Shown here piece by piece: positions 7,725-16,262 of a stretch of 64,000 nt of DNA. Positions within the stretch are counted from its first letter, which is position 1; each line of letters opens with the position of its first letter. Made by a program: the position numbers and the translations under genes. This DNA comes from JBHGBM01 sp041946965. Its GTDB lineage: Bacteria; Acidobacteriota; Terriglobia; Bryobacterales; Bryobacteraceae. Below the pieces are notes generated by a model, which worked only from the letters and a program-made list of their open reading frames with translations, had not been told where the DNA came from and did no database searches. The stretch spans positions 22,067 through 86,066 of the forward strand of contig JBHGBM010000066.1 of NCBI GenBank assembly GCA_041946965.1, in the 5' to 3' direction.

Positions 7725-8618
7725 ATGTTCACTGGATGCGGAACGGCGCTTGTGACGCCGTTCCGGAAAGATCTGAGCCTTGACGAGGAGACGTTGCGCC
7801 GCCTGGTAAGGCGGCAGATTGAAGCCGGCATCAATTTCCTGGTGCCGTGCGGGACCACTGGCGAGAGCCCCACGCTGACGCGGGCCGAACACCTGCGGGT
7901 GATCGGGATCGTGGTGGAGGAAGCCAAGGGTAAAGTCCCCGTGGTGGGCGGTGCCGGCGGCTACAACACCCAGGAGGTGATCGAGCTGGCGCGGGAACTG
8001 GAGCGCCTGGGGGTGGACGGCATTCTCTCGGTCACGCCTTACTACAACAAGCCCACGCAGGAAGGCCTTTACCAGCATTACAAGGCCATCGCCGGGGCCG
8101 TGCCGCTGCCCATCATCGTCTACAGCGTGCAGGGACGCACGGGCGTGAACGTCGAGCCCGCCACCATCGCCCGGCTGGCGAAGATCGAGAACATCGTCGC
8201 CATCAAGGAAGCCTCCGGCAACATCAGCCAGATGGCTCAGATCATCCACGAGGTCCCGCCGGAATTCGCGGTGCTTTCGGGCGATGACGCCATCACGCTG
8301 CCGCTGATCGCGCTCGGCGGGCGCGGCATCATCTCCGTGGTCTCGAACCAGATTCCCCGCGAGATGACTCAGATCGCTCAAGCGTGCCTGAGTGGAGATT
8401 TCGCCGCCGCCCGGGCGCTCTACCGGCGCTTCCTGCCGCTGATGAACGTGAACTTCGTCGAATCCAACCCCATCCCGGTAAAGGCCGCCATGGGCCTGAT
8501 GGGACTGCTCGAACCTGTGTACCGGCTGCCGCTCGTCGCGCCCAGGCCCGAGAGCCTGGCGAAGATCGAGAAGGTGCTGGAGGCTGCGGGACTGCTGGAG
8601 GCGCGCGTTGCAGGCTGA
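7725..8618 (+). CDS. dapA: 4-hydroxy-tetrahydrodipicolinate synthase
   Basis: This 297-residue class I aldolase condenses pyruvate with aspartate semialdehyde. The Schiff-base lysine in IVAIKEASGN is residue 161, and the catalytic tyrosine of VYSVQGRTG is residue 133, followed by Arg138. Tyr106/107 stand in SVTPYYNKP. All are at the same numbers as in the E. coli enzyme. The pyruvate-binding loop CGTTGESPTL is intact. A GGGGAGG at 7712-7718 precedes the ATG at 7725 and decides the start against a longer open frame from 7665. It lies 13 bp after dapB and overlaps dapD by 11 bp. Confidence 0.97.
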   Translation: MFTGCGTALVTPFRKDLSLDEETLRRLVRRQIEAGINFLVPCGTTGESPTLTRAEHLRVIGIVVEEAKGKVPVVGGAGGYNTQEVIELARELERLGVDGILSVTPYYNKPTQEGLYQHYKAIAGAVPLPIIVYSVQGRTGVNVEPATIARLAKIENIVAIKEASGNISQMAQIIHEVPPEFAVLSGDDAITLPLIALGGRGIISVVSNQIPREMTQIAQACLSGDFAAARALYRRFLPLMNVNFVESNPIPVKAAMGLMGLLEPVYRLPLVAPRPESLAKIEKVLEAAGLLEARVAG

Positions 8619-9444
8619 GATTGAGGAGTTGTTCGAGGCGCGCCCCAGCGCCTACACCAGCGAGCATTTCACGCTGTTCGCGGCCTTCAAGCGCGCCTTG
8701 AACGAGGGCCGCATCCGCGCGGCGGAACCCGATGCGGCCGCCCCCAGCGGGTGGCGCGTGAACGGGTGGGTGAAAAAAGGCATCCTGCTCGGGTTCCGCA
8801 TGGGCGCGCTGGTGGACATGTCCATCGATCGCGCCCGGCAACCGTGGTTCGATAAGTCCACTTATCCCGCCAAGCGGTTCACGCAGGAAGACGCCGTGCG
8901 CATCGTCCCGGGCGGCTCCAGCATTCGCGACGGCTGTTACGTTGCGGGCGGCGTCACCTGTATGCCGCCCATGTACATCAACGTGGGCGCTTACGTGGAC
9001 ACGGGCGCCATGGTCGATTCCCACGCGCTGGTGGGCAGTTGCGCGCAGGTCGGCAGGCAGTGCCATATTTCGGCGGCGGCGCAGATCGGCGGCGTGCTGG
9101 AGCCGGTGGGCGCGCTGCCGGTGATCATCGAAGACGAAGTGCTGGTGGGCGGCAACTGCGGCGTGTACGAAGGCACGGTCGTGAAGCGCCGGGCGGTGCT
9201 GGGCACGGGCACGATTCTGAACCGTTCCACTCCGGTCTACGACCTGCCGCGCGCCACCGTATACAAGGCTGCCGATGACCGGCCGCTCGTCATCCCGGAA
9301 GGCGCGGTGGTGGTGGCGGGCTCGCGCGCCGTCACTTCCGGCCCCGGCAAGGAGTGGGGTATATCCGTCTACACCCCTGTCATCGTCAAATACCGCGACG
9401 AGCGCACCGACGCGCGCATCCAGTTGGAAGATCTGCTGCGCTGA
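8608..9444 (+). CDS. dapD: 2,3,4,5-tetrahydropyridine-2,6-dicarboxylate N-succinyltransferase
   Basis: This 278-residue enzyme transfers succinyl from succinyl-CoA to tetrahydrodipicolinate, so the operon uses the succinylase branch of DAP synthesis. The N-terminal helical domain is followed by a left-handed parallel beta-helix of hexapeptide repeats (about 115-240). The family stretch VPGGSSIRDGCYVAGGVTCM and the strongly conserved GSCAQVG and HISAAAQIGGVLEP segments are visible. The start is a TTG with GGAGG at 8597-8601 six bases before it, inside the end of dapA. This reproduces the usual DapD N-terminus. The partner aminotransferase DapC, DapF and LysA are not in the window. Confidence 0.96.
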   Translation: MQAEIEELFEARPSAYTSEHFTLFAAFKRALNEGRIRAAEPDAAAPSGWRVNGWVKKGILLGFRMGALVDMSIDRARQPWFDKSTYPAKRFTQEDAVRIVPGGSSIRDGCYVAGGVTCMPPMYINVGAYVDTGAMVDSHALVGSCAQVGRQCHISAAAQIGGVLEPVGALPVIIEDEVLVGGNCGVYEGTVVKRRAVLGTGTILNRSTPVYDLPRATVYKAADDRPLVIPEGAVVVAGSRAVTSGPGKEWGISVYTPVIVKYRDERTDARIQLEDLLR

Positions 9445-9510
9445 ACCGCGGCGCTCCCACAAGTCCTTGAGTTAACTTTAGATAGCTTAAAGGTTAGTAC
9501 CTTCGGCTAA

Positions 9511-9539
9511 TTGAGTGTTTGAGTCTCCCGCCCTAAACT
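9511..9539 (+). promoter_or_regulatory. Candidate promoter for the kinase pair
   Basis: TTGAGT at 9511-9516 and TAAACT at 9534-9539 are separated by 17 bases, each with four of six consensus positions. The predicted start near 9546 leaves a leader that includes a GTGCG/CGCAC hairpin (about 9547-9562) and the AAGGAGA ribosome-binding site at 9586-9592 before the ATG at 9599. The 154 bp between dapD and the pseudokinase hold nothing else I recognise. Confidence 0.35.
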
Positions 9540-9598
9540 GGATCAGGTGCGTTTACCCGCACGCAAATATCGCGTCCGTTCCGGTAAGGAGACGCTGC

Positions 9599-11428
9599 AT
9601 GGGTTTTGAACTCGGCCAGACTTACTCCGAGTATGAGTTTCTGGATTTTGTAAAAAGGTCCCGAAGTATCATCGCCTACCGCGTTCGCAATGTCGCCGCC
9701 GAGCGGCTGGAGCTTCTGCAAGTGCTGCCGCAGGCGGCGCAGGAGGATCCGGAACAAGTGGAACGCTTCTTCCGGGAAACCCGGGTGCGGGCCGGCCTGA
9801 GCCATCCGAACATCGCCGCGTTCTACAACGCGGCGCACCTGGAAGGGCAATGGGTCATGACCACCGAGCTGGTGGAAGGTCCCCCGCTAGCCGAGCGCCT
9901 GCAACTGGGTCCGTTGCCCTGGCCGCAAGCCGTGGGGCTCGCCCTACAGGCTCTCTCGGCCCTCTCCTGCGCGCACGAGCACGGCATCATACACCGCGAC
10001 ATCAGCGCCGACAGCATCGTGGTCACGCCTGACGGCACGCTGAAGCTCTCGCATTTCGCCCTGGCGAAAGCCGCGAACGGCCCCCAGTTGACGCAGGCCG
10101 GCGCGATCATCGGTAACCTGAGATATATCTCGCCCGAGCAGATTCGCGGCGGCGAGCTTGACGCGCGCAGCGATATCTATTCGCTCGGCGTCGTGCTGTA
10201 CGAGATGCTTTGCGGCAAAGCGCCGTTCGAAAGCCGCAGCCAGTTTGAGCTTATGCTGGCGCACGTGAACAAGGCTCCGCTGCCGCCCAGCGCCGCGAAC
10301 CCGGCGGTGCCGCCGGAACTCGACGAAATCGTCCTCAAGGCCCTTGCGAAAGAACCCAATCAGCGTTACCAGAACGCCGCCGAATTCGCGGAGGCGCTGC
10401 TCGCGGTGGGTCTCGGCGGGTCTCAAGCCAAGGCGGAGACCGCGGCCGCCGAAGCGGCTGCGCCGCAGCCGGAAGCGGCGGAAGCCGTTGTTGAGCCGGT
10501 CGCGCCGGCCGCGCCCGAGCCCGAAGCGGTGGCGCCCGCTGCTGGGCCGCTGGCAGCCGCAGCGCCGCAGCCCGAAGCCGTCGCGCCTGTGGCCGAACCG
10601 GTCGCGCTGGCCGCGCCGGTGCTCGAAGCCGTCACGCCGGTTGCCGAGCCGGTCGCGCCGGTGCTCGAAGCCGTCGCACCGGTTGTTGAGCCGGTCCCGC
10701 TGGCCGCGCCAGTGCCCGAAGCCGCCCCGCCCGTTGCCGAGCCGGTCGCGCCGGTGCTTGAGGCCATCGCACCTGTTGCCGAGCCGGTCCCACTGGCCGC
10801 GCCAGTGCCCGAAGCCGCTTGGCCGGTTGAGGCGGTCACGCCGGCCGCGCCGGAACCTGATGACGTCACGCCGGTTGCCGAACCAGTCGTGCCGGCCGCG
10901 CCGGAACCCGAAACCGTTACGCCTGTCGGTGAGCCGGTCCCGCTGGCCGTTCCAGTGCCCGAAGCTGCCCCGCCGGTCCCCGAGCCCGAGCCTGAAGCCC
11001 TCATACCCATTGCCGAGCCAGCCGAACCGGCCGAGCCGGCCACACCGGTACCTGATGACGTCGAACCCGTCCGCGACTCCACCGTGCTCAGCGCGCCGGA
11101 GTCTGAACCCGTCTTCGAACCCATCCATCCCGCGACACCCGAGCCCGAAGCGCTCGGACCTGCCACTTCCGAACCGCAGCTCCTCGAAACCGCTCCGGAG
11201 CCCGTTGCCGAGCGCACGGTGCAACCTGCGGCCGAGCCTCCCGCGGAGCCCGCCGCCGCCGAACTCGCGCCGCCCGAAATCATGCCGGCGCCGAAACCCC
11301 AGCCGGAGATCCCATTCGTCCCTGCCCCCCAGCCCCAGCCGCTTGGCCTGCAATGGGCCGTACTGACCGGAGCGGCAGCCGGCGTCGCGGCCATGGCTCT
11401 GACCATCTGGCTGATGTCGGGGACCTAA
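9599..11428 (+). CDS. Tail-anchored Ser/Thr pseudokinase with Ala/Pro/Glu-rich linker
   Basis: The protein has about 609 residues. Residues 8-275 have a bacterial Hanks-kinase fold: the alpha-C Glu60 (FFRETR), SHPNI, IIHRD at 132-134, a GNLRYISPEQ activation segment and SDIYSLGVVLYEML. Catalytic positions are gone. The glycine loop reads VKRSRSIIAY, the ATP-anchoring Lys is Gln41, the HRDxKxxN Lys and Asn are Ser136 and Ser139, and the DFG Asp is His152 (SHFAL). It should not phosphorylate. About 300 residues of E-P-V-A-P-A-type repeats follow, then one C-terminal membrane helix (about 583-605, LQWAVLTGAAAGVAAMALTI) with almost nothing after it. The domain therefore faces the cytoplasm. I use the ATG at 9599 because AAGGAGA sits six bases upstream. 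It lies 13 bp before the active kinase and is probably co-transcribed. A regulatory or scaffold role for that kinase is inference. Confidence 0.9.
   Translation: MGFELGQTYSEYEFLDFVKRSRSIIAYRVRNVAAERLELLQVLPQAAQEDPEQVERFFRETRVRAGLSHPNIAAFYNAAHLEGQWVMTTELVEGPPLAERLQLGPLPWPQAVGLALQALSALSCAHEHGIIHRDISADSIVVTPDGTLKLSHFALAKAANGPQLTQAGAIIGNLRYISPEQIRGGELDARSDIYSLGVVLYEMLCGKAPFESRSQFELMLAHVNKAPLPPSAANPAVPPELDEIVLKALAKEPNQRYQNAAEFAEALLAVGLGGSQAKAETAAAEAAAPQPEAAEAVVEPVAPAAPEPEAVAPAAGPLAAAAPQPEAVAPVAEPVALAAPVLEAVTPVAEPVAPVLEAVAPVVEPVPLAAPVPEAAPPVAEPVAPVLEAIAPVAEPVPLAAPVPEAAWPVEAVTPAAPEPDDVTPVAEPVVPAAPEPETVTPVGEPVPLAVPVPEAAPPVPEPEPEALIPIAEPAEPAEPATPVPDDVEPVRDSTVLSAPESEPVFEPIHPATPEPEALGPATSEPQLLETAPEPVAERTVQPAAEPPAEPAAAELAPPEIMPAPKPQPEIPFVPAPQPQPLGLQWAVLTGAAAGVAAMALTIWLMSGT
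10435..11280 (+). repeat. In-gene degenerate tandem repeats encoding the Ala/Pro/Glu/Val linker
   Basis: Units such as gccgagccggtcgcgccgg and gaagccgtcgcgcc recur in varying combinations with about 33-63 bp periodicity, all in frame. They encode blocks of the type (V/A)-x-E-P-V-x-x-A-A-P-x-P-E-A. The units are imperfect and end where the C-terminal membrane helix begins. This is protein-coding low complexity, probably length-variable between strains. Confidence 0.85.
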
Positions 11429-11441
11429 CCGGAGACGCTCC

Positions 11442-12824
11442 TTGACCTGCGAGCCGGATGAACTGATTGGCGAGTACCGGATTCTCGCGTCGCTGGGAAC
11501 CGGCGGCTCGGGAGAGGTTTTCAAAGCCAAGCATGTCCTGACGCACCGCGTAGACGCCATCAAGTTCCTCACCTGCGGGCGCCCGCCCGGCGAGGACGAG
11601 GAAGTGCGCTGGCTGCGCGAGATTCAACTCCAGGCCAGCTTGCAGCATCCCAATATCGCCGCCGTGCACCACGCCTTCTGGACGCCCCGGGGGCTCGCGC
11701 TGGTCATGGAACTGGTCGAGGGCGAACCGCTGAACGCCATCCTGGCGCGCGGGCGCGTGCCGCTGGAGGCAGGATGCCCCTTCATTCTCCAGACGCTCGC
11801 GGCGCTGAGCTATGCGCATGGGCGCGGCATTGTGCACCGCGACGTCAAGCCCGCCAACATGATAGTCACCCCCGGCGGGTCGATCAAGCTGACCGACTTC
11901 GGGCTGGCGCGTAGCCTCAGCGGACCGCAGCTCACGCATTCGGGCGCCTTCGCTGGATCGCCGTACTACATGTCTCCGGAACAGGTGGTGGAACTCGCCT
12001 CCGCCGACGCCCGCAGCGACATCTACTCCACCGGCGTGGTCCTGTACGAGATCGCGACGGGAAGGCGCCCTTTCGAGGCCCCCAGCGCTTTCCAGGTGAT
12101 GTGCGAGCACCGCGAGTGCCTGCCTGTGCCGCCGCTGGAGCTCGAACCCGCGGTCACGCCGGAATTGAATGCGGTGATCCTGAAAGCGCTGGCCAAGGCT
12201 CCGGAGCAGCGTTTCCAATCCGCGGCGGAATTCGCCGCGGCCCTCCGGGATGCCATGACCGTACGTCGTGTGCCGCCGCGCAAGCGCCGGGCGCCGGCTG
12301 CGGCAGCCGCGGCGGTCTTGATCTGCCTGGCAGGCGCCGCCACGCTCTTCGCGTGGAAATTCGGAAGCCATTCGGCGCCCGCCTGGCTGCCGCCGCCAGC
12401 GCCGCCGCACCTCGCCGTGCCGCCCGCGCCCATTCAGCCGCCTGTGCAGCCCGCCGCCGTACCTCCGCCCGCGACGGCCATCCAGCCCGCGGAACCCTCG
12501 GCGCCCCTCCGGACGCGAGTGGCCACAGTCGCGCCGCCACGCGTGTCCGCGCCCCCCAAGGAAACCGGTCTCGAACCGGAGCCGGAGCCTCTGGAACTCC
12601 CGGTGTCTGCCGCCGGCGCGTCCGGCGTTGCGTATACCGCGCCTGAGTTGGAGCCGCCGCCGCCCGCCACGTCTGTAGCGAAGCCTCCTGCGGCGGTGAC
12701 GCCGCCCGCTGCGCGCCCGCAACCGCCCAAACGCCGGCACGCGCTATGGCGTGCGTTGGGCCGCATTGCCCATCCGCTCGGCAATAAACCCAAGGAAGCC
12801 GCCGGAACGCAGCCGCGTCAGTAG
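11442..12824 (+). CDS. Membrane Ser/Thr protein kinase (PknB-like)
   Basis: This is a 460-residue kinase with all catalytic elements: glycine loop LGTGGSGEVF (18-27), VDAIK with Lys41, alpha-C Glu60, IVHRDVKPANM with Asp134, TDFG with Asp152, and the GSPYYMSPEQ activation loop. The kinase domain ends near 275. A basic stretch and a single membrane helix (about 287-307, AAAAAVLICLAGAATLFAW) follow, then about 150 residues of proline-rich sequence, predicted periplasmic. There is no PASTA or other named sensor domain. The start is a TTG with GGAG seven bases upstream, 13 bp after the pseudokinase. Positions 41-152 correspond one to one with that protein, which argues for tandem duplication. The gene ends 7 bp inside the end of the convergent TonB receptor gene. 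Substrates are unknown. Confidence 0.93.
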   Translation: MTCEPDELIGEYRILASLGTGGSGEVFKAKHVLTHRVDAIKFLTCGRPPGEDEEVRWLREIQLQASLQHPNIAAVHHAFWTPRGLALVMELVEGEPLNAILARGRVPLEAGCPFILQTLAALSYAHGRGIVHRDVKPANMIVTPGGSIKLTDFGLARSLSGPQLTHSGAFAGSPYYMSPEQVVELASADARSDIYSTGVVLYEIATGRRPFEAPSAFQVMCEHRECLPVPPLELEPAVTPELNAVILKALAKAPEQRFQSAAEFAAALRDAMTVRRVPPRKRRAPAAAAAAVLICLAGAATLFAWKFGSHSAPAWLPPPAPPHLAVPPAPIQPPVQPAAVPPPATAIQPAEPSAPLRTRVATVAPPRVSAPPKETGLEPEPEPLELPVSAAGASGVAYTAPELEPPPPATSVAKPPAAVTPPAARPQPPKRRHALWRALGRIAHPLGNKPKEAAGTQPRQ

Positions 12825-15800
12825 TACAGCTTCAGCGCGAACTGCATTTCGCGGTCGTCCGAGCCCGCGCCCGCCACCCCGAATCCGCCGCTGCCCAGCC
12901 CGTTTCCCGGCAACCCGAACAACGGAGTGTTGGAAACGTTGAACGCCTCCCAGCGGAACTGCACGCGGTAGCGCTCGCGGAAACGGAAGTTCTTGGTCAC
13001 GGCGGTATCGGCCCTCACGAACCCCGGACCGAGAATAATGGTCCGCGCCGTATTGCCGTGGGTGAAACGCGCCGGCGATGCGAAGGCCTCCGGTTTGAAC
13101 CACGCGATTCCGCGCTGTCCCACGGCGGGCTTGCCCTTTTGACCCTCGGGCAGCCGCCAGTCGCCCACGACGTCCGCGCGAAGGTTGGTGCCATCGGCAT
13201 CGTCGCCCAGCAGGTCGCGAGGCCCGTTCACCACCGACACGCCGAACGGCGATCCGCTTTGCAGCGTGAGGATGCCCGAAACCTGCCAGCCGCCCGCGAT
13301 CCAACCGAGCACGCGGTTGGAATTCACCAACGGCTTGCCCTTGCCGAAGGGCAGTTCCAGGATCGGCGAGATCACCGCGCGGTGCGGGATGTGGTTGGTG
13401 GACATGGAGCGCTCGTGTTTCCGGTCGTAAATATTCTGCACCTGGTCGTTATCGCCGAAGGTGGCGTCGTCGCCGCCCACGAACACCACGTTGTCGATCC
13501 ACTTCGACCAGGTATACGTCGCGATCCACCCCGCGCCGTTGGAGAAGCGCCGCTCGCTCTTGAAGGTGAAGGCGTGGTAATTGGAGAAGCCCCAGTTGGG
13601 AGCGATGATCTGAATCTGCGGCCGGTCGGAATCGAACTGCGGATAAGGCCGCCGCAGCCGCTGGTTGATCTCCGTCCGGGAGAGCAGGTTGGGCGGGATG
13701 AGGTTCAGGTTGATGTTGGGAAAATTCACCTTGCGGCCCAGGTTGGCCAGGTAGCCCGCTTCGAAAAGCAGGTCCTTCCACTGGCGCTGCACCGTGAGGC
13801 TGTAATTGAAGCTGTACTGCGTCTTGCGCCAGGGATCCAGCCACTGGATCTGCGAAACCGGGAACTTGGTTCCGCGCGCGCCGAAGGCGGAGGTCAGGTC
13901 GCTTTCCGAAGGCGCCGTCATAGTGCCAGCCGGGATGCCCTGCGCCAGCGTGAACGGCACCGGGTCCCTCACCGTGCCCACGGCGTCGAAGCCAAGTCCC
14001 GCGATCTGGAACACGTTGCGGTCGTAGGGATTGCCGAAGAACACCCCGAAGCCGCCCCGCACCACGGTGTTGCTCATCCAGGGCACGCGCCAGTTGAAGC
14101 CGAAGCGCGGCGCGAAGTTGTTCGGATCCCAGTGCAGGAGCCGCCGCCCGTAGCCGTTGCGTCCTGGGAAAGTCACAATGCCCAGGACCCCCGCTGGAAT
14201 GTCTCCGGTTCCCGCCAGCGGATGTGGAGCCAGGGGATCGAAGTTGTTCATGCGGTTGTTGACTTCCACGAAGGGGCTTTCCACGTCATACCGCAGGCCT
14301 ATGTTCAAGGTGAGCGAGGGCAGCGCCTTCCAGCCGTCTTCCACGTAGCCGGCCGCGTAGTAACTGCGGCGCGCATTGCCCTGGCTGAACTCGGCGTTCA
14401 CCTGGTTGAGGCGCCCCAACAGGAAGTCCGCAAACGTCATGCCCGTATTGGTGATATTGCCGCCCTGCGCGTTCCGGCCGCTGGTGAACTTGGTTTGAAA
14501 CACGAATTGCCCGGAAGCAAACTGGCGCGCCATCTCGTTGGCGTTGAACCGGATGAACGAACCGCCGAACTTGATGGTGTGATTGCCGCGTATCAGGTTG
14601 ACATCGGCGTTCACTTCACCAGTGGTTATGCCGGAGCGCCGGTTCTGATTCCCGGGAGTGCCGAAATTCGTGGTGGGCACCAGCCCGTTGGACATGTTGA
14701 AGCGCGGGAACACGTCCTGCGCCACGCCCTTCAGCCCCAGCTTCTCCGGCCAGTTCTGTCCCAGCCCGAATCCGCCGCGCAGAATGTGAACGCGGTTGAA
14801 TCCGGCCCGCAGGGTGGCGAAAGCGGTGGGCGACAACATGCGCGTGAGGTTGAGCGCGAGATTCTGTCTGCGGTTCTCGATCTTGATGGCGTCCGTATCG
14901 GCCACGCCGAAACCGGCCGTTGTTCCGGTGGGGTTCTTGTCGGGGCTGACCAGGATGTAGCGGCCGAACATGCGCGTGCTGTCGTTGAGCGTGTGGTCTA
15001 CGCGCAGGGTGTGATGGACGCGGTCGAGCGAATCCGCCGCGTTCTGCTGCCAGTTGCCGCCCTGCGTGATGGGATTGTCCGGCGGGCGGTTGGGCAGCGG
15101 CACATACGAGATCGCCTTCACCGCCACCGGGTCGAGCCGGTCCGCGGGAATGCGGTTGCCCGGGAAAGGCTGCCTCTGATTAGTCGCGGGGTCGTAAATC
15201 ACCAGCGCCTGACCCACCGGTCCCGCCGCAGTGTTCTGCTGCCGCTCGACCCCGGAGAGATCGCCCGTCCGCCACGCGGCCAAAGGCACCGTGCGGGTGC
15301 GGACGATCCCGCGCCGCTCGATGAACGCGTCGGCGTTGTAGAAGAAGAAACTCCGGTCGCGCCGGATGGGGCCGCCGATCGAGCCGCCGAACTGGTTGCG
15401 CCGCAGCGGGGCTTTTTCATCCGCGTTCCACCCGCGCGAATCCAGCAAGTCGTTGCGCACGAACTCGTAAAAAACGCCGTGAAACGCGTTCGTGCCGCTC
15501 TTGGTAGTGGCGTTCACCAGACCCGCGTTGGAGCGCCCGTACTGTGCCGAGTAGCTGTTGGCCTCCACGCGGAACTCCTGCATGATGTCGATGGGCGGAT
15601 CCATCTCGATGTTCTGGGCGCCGATGCCTCCGCGCGAGTTGAGCACTCCGTCGAGCATGGCCGCCGCCGAGCTGGTGCGCCCGCCGCCGATGGAAATTTC
15701 GCCGCCCTGCCGGAACGACGCGGGCGTCAGCGCCACCAGGTCGAAGACGTTGCGTCCGTTCAACGGCAATTCCACAATCTCTTTGTTGTCCACCACGTGC

Positions 15801-16183
15801 CCGATGGATCCGGTGACGGTGTCGAGAATCAGCGCCGAGCTTTGCACGGAGATGCTCTCGCTCACCGATCCCACCTCGAGCGTGAGTTCTTGCACGGCGT
15901 TCTGGCCGATCTCGATGACGATGCCGGTCACCGCCAGGCGCTTGAACCCGGCATGTTCCACGCGGATTTCGTAGCTTCCGGGGAGCAGTTGCGGGACCAG
16001 GTAGGAACCGTCGTCGCCCGTGACGGCGGCCACGCTCTGCCCGGTTTCGGCGTTTACCACCAAGAGCTTCACTCCCGGGATGACCGCGCCCGATGCATCC
16101 GCGGCGCGCCCGCCCAAGGAGCCGTATTGAGCCTGTGCGTACAGGCCCGGAACGATGACTAACCCCAGGAAGACCAGAACCAT
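12818..16183 (-). CDS. Oar-like TonB-dependent receptor with carboxypeptidase-regulatory-like domain
   Basis: This 1121-residue outer-membrane protein has a short signal peptide (to about VPGLYAQAQ). An N-terminal Ig-like carboxypeptidase regulatory domain (about 20-110: GGRAADASGAVIPGVKLLVV, then GSYEIRVEHAGF) follows. A plug domain comes next, with ELPLNGRNVFDLVALTPAS and SGTNAFHGVFYEFVRND. The long C-terminal region has many alternating beta-strands, ending in F-x-L-K-L-Y-Y, a typical barrel terminus. This family is expanded in Acidobacteria and is thought to take up large ligands such as oligosaccharides or peptides. No substrate can be read here. GGAGG lies six bases before the ATG. No SusD-like partner is adjacent. 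It converges with the kinase gene and diverges from aroC. Confidence 0.92.
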   Translation of the reverse strand: MVLVFLGLVIVPGLYAQAQYGSLGGRAADASGAVIPGVKLLVVNAETGQSVAAVTGDDGSYLVPQLLPGSYEIRVEHAGFKRLAVTGIVIEIGQNAVQELTLEVGSVSESISVQSSALILDTVTGSIGHVVDNKEIVELPLNGRNVFDLVALTPASFRQGGEISIGGGRTSSAAAMLDGVLNSRGGIGAQNIEMDPPIDIMQEFRVEANSYSAQYGRSNAGLVNATTKSGTNAFHGVFYEFVRNDLLDSRGWNADEKAPLRRNQFGGSIGGPIRRDRSFFFYNADAFIERRGIVRTRTVPLAAWRTGDLSGVERQQNTAAGPVGQALVIYDPATNQRQPFPGNRIPADRLDPVAVKAISYVPLPNRPPDNPITQGGNWQQNAADSLDRVHHTLRVDHTLNDSTRMFGRYILVSPDKNPTGTTAGFGVADTDAIKIENRRQNLALNLTRMLSPTAFATLRAGFNRVHILRGGFGLGQNWPEKLGLKGVAQDVFPRFNMSNGLVPTTNFGTPGNQNRRSGITTGEVNADVNLIRGNHTIKFGGSFIRFNANEMARQFASGQFVFQTKFTSGRNAQGGNITNTGMTFADFLLGRLNQVNAEFSQGNARRSYYAAGYVEDGWKALPSLTLNIGLRYDVESPFVEVNNRMNNFDPLAPHPLAGTGDIPAGVLGIVTFPGRNGYGRRLLHWDPNNFAPRFGFNWRVPWMSNTVVRGGFGVFFGNPYDRNVFQIAGLGFDAVGTVRDPVPFTLAQGIPAGTMTAPSESDLTSAFGARGTKFPVSQIQWLDPWRKTQYSFNYSLTVQRQWKDLLFEAGYLANLGRKVNFPNINLNLIPPNLLSRTEINQRLRRPYPQFDSDRPQIQIIAPNWGFSNYHAFTFKSERRFSNGAGWIATYTWSKWIDNVVFVGGDDATFGDNDQVQNIYDRKHERSMSTNHIPHRAVISPILELPFGKGKPLVNSNRVLGWIAGGWQVSGILTLQSGSPFGVSVVNGPRDLLGDDADGTNLRADVVGDWRLPEGQKGKPAVGQRGIAWFKPEAFASPARFTHGNTARTIILGPGFVRADTAVTKNFRFRERYRVQFRWEAFNVSNTPLFGLPGNGLGSGGFGVAGAGSDDREMQFALKLYY

Positions 16184-16262
16184 TCACGGCCTCCTTCGTT
16201 CCTGTTGTTGGTCCGAGTATAGTGCACGCCCGCGGTGCGCAACAAGGTACAATTTTGTTTCC

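Noticed and set aside
10435..11280. CRISPR-like or satellite repeat array
   Set aside because: The repeats are in-frame, imperfect and lack unique spacers; they encode the low-complexity linker of the pseudokinase.
13058..16162. 1034-residue open frame on the plus strand
   Set aside because: It lies antisense to the TonB receptor, whose strand has a signal peptide, plug and barrel motifs. The antisense product has no recognisable fold.
16204..16253. Promoter for aroC from TACAAT at 16248-16253 or TATAGT at 16218-16223
   Set aside because: The -10-like hexamers are good, but neither has a -35 partner at a suitable distance.
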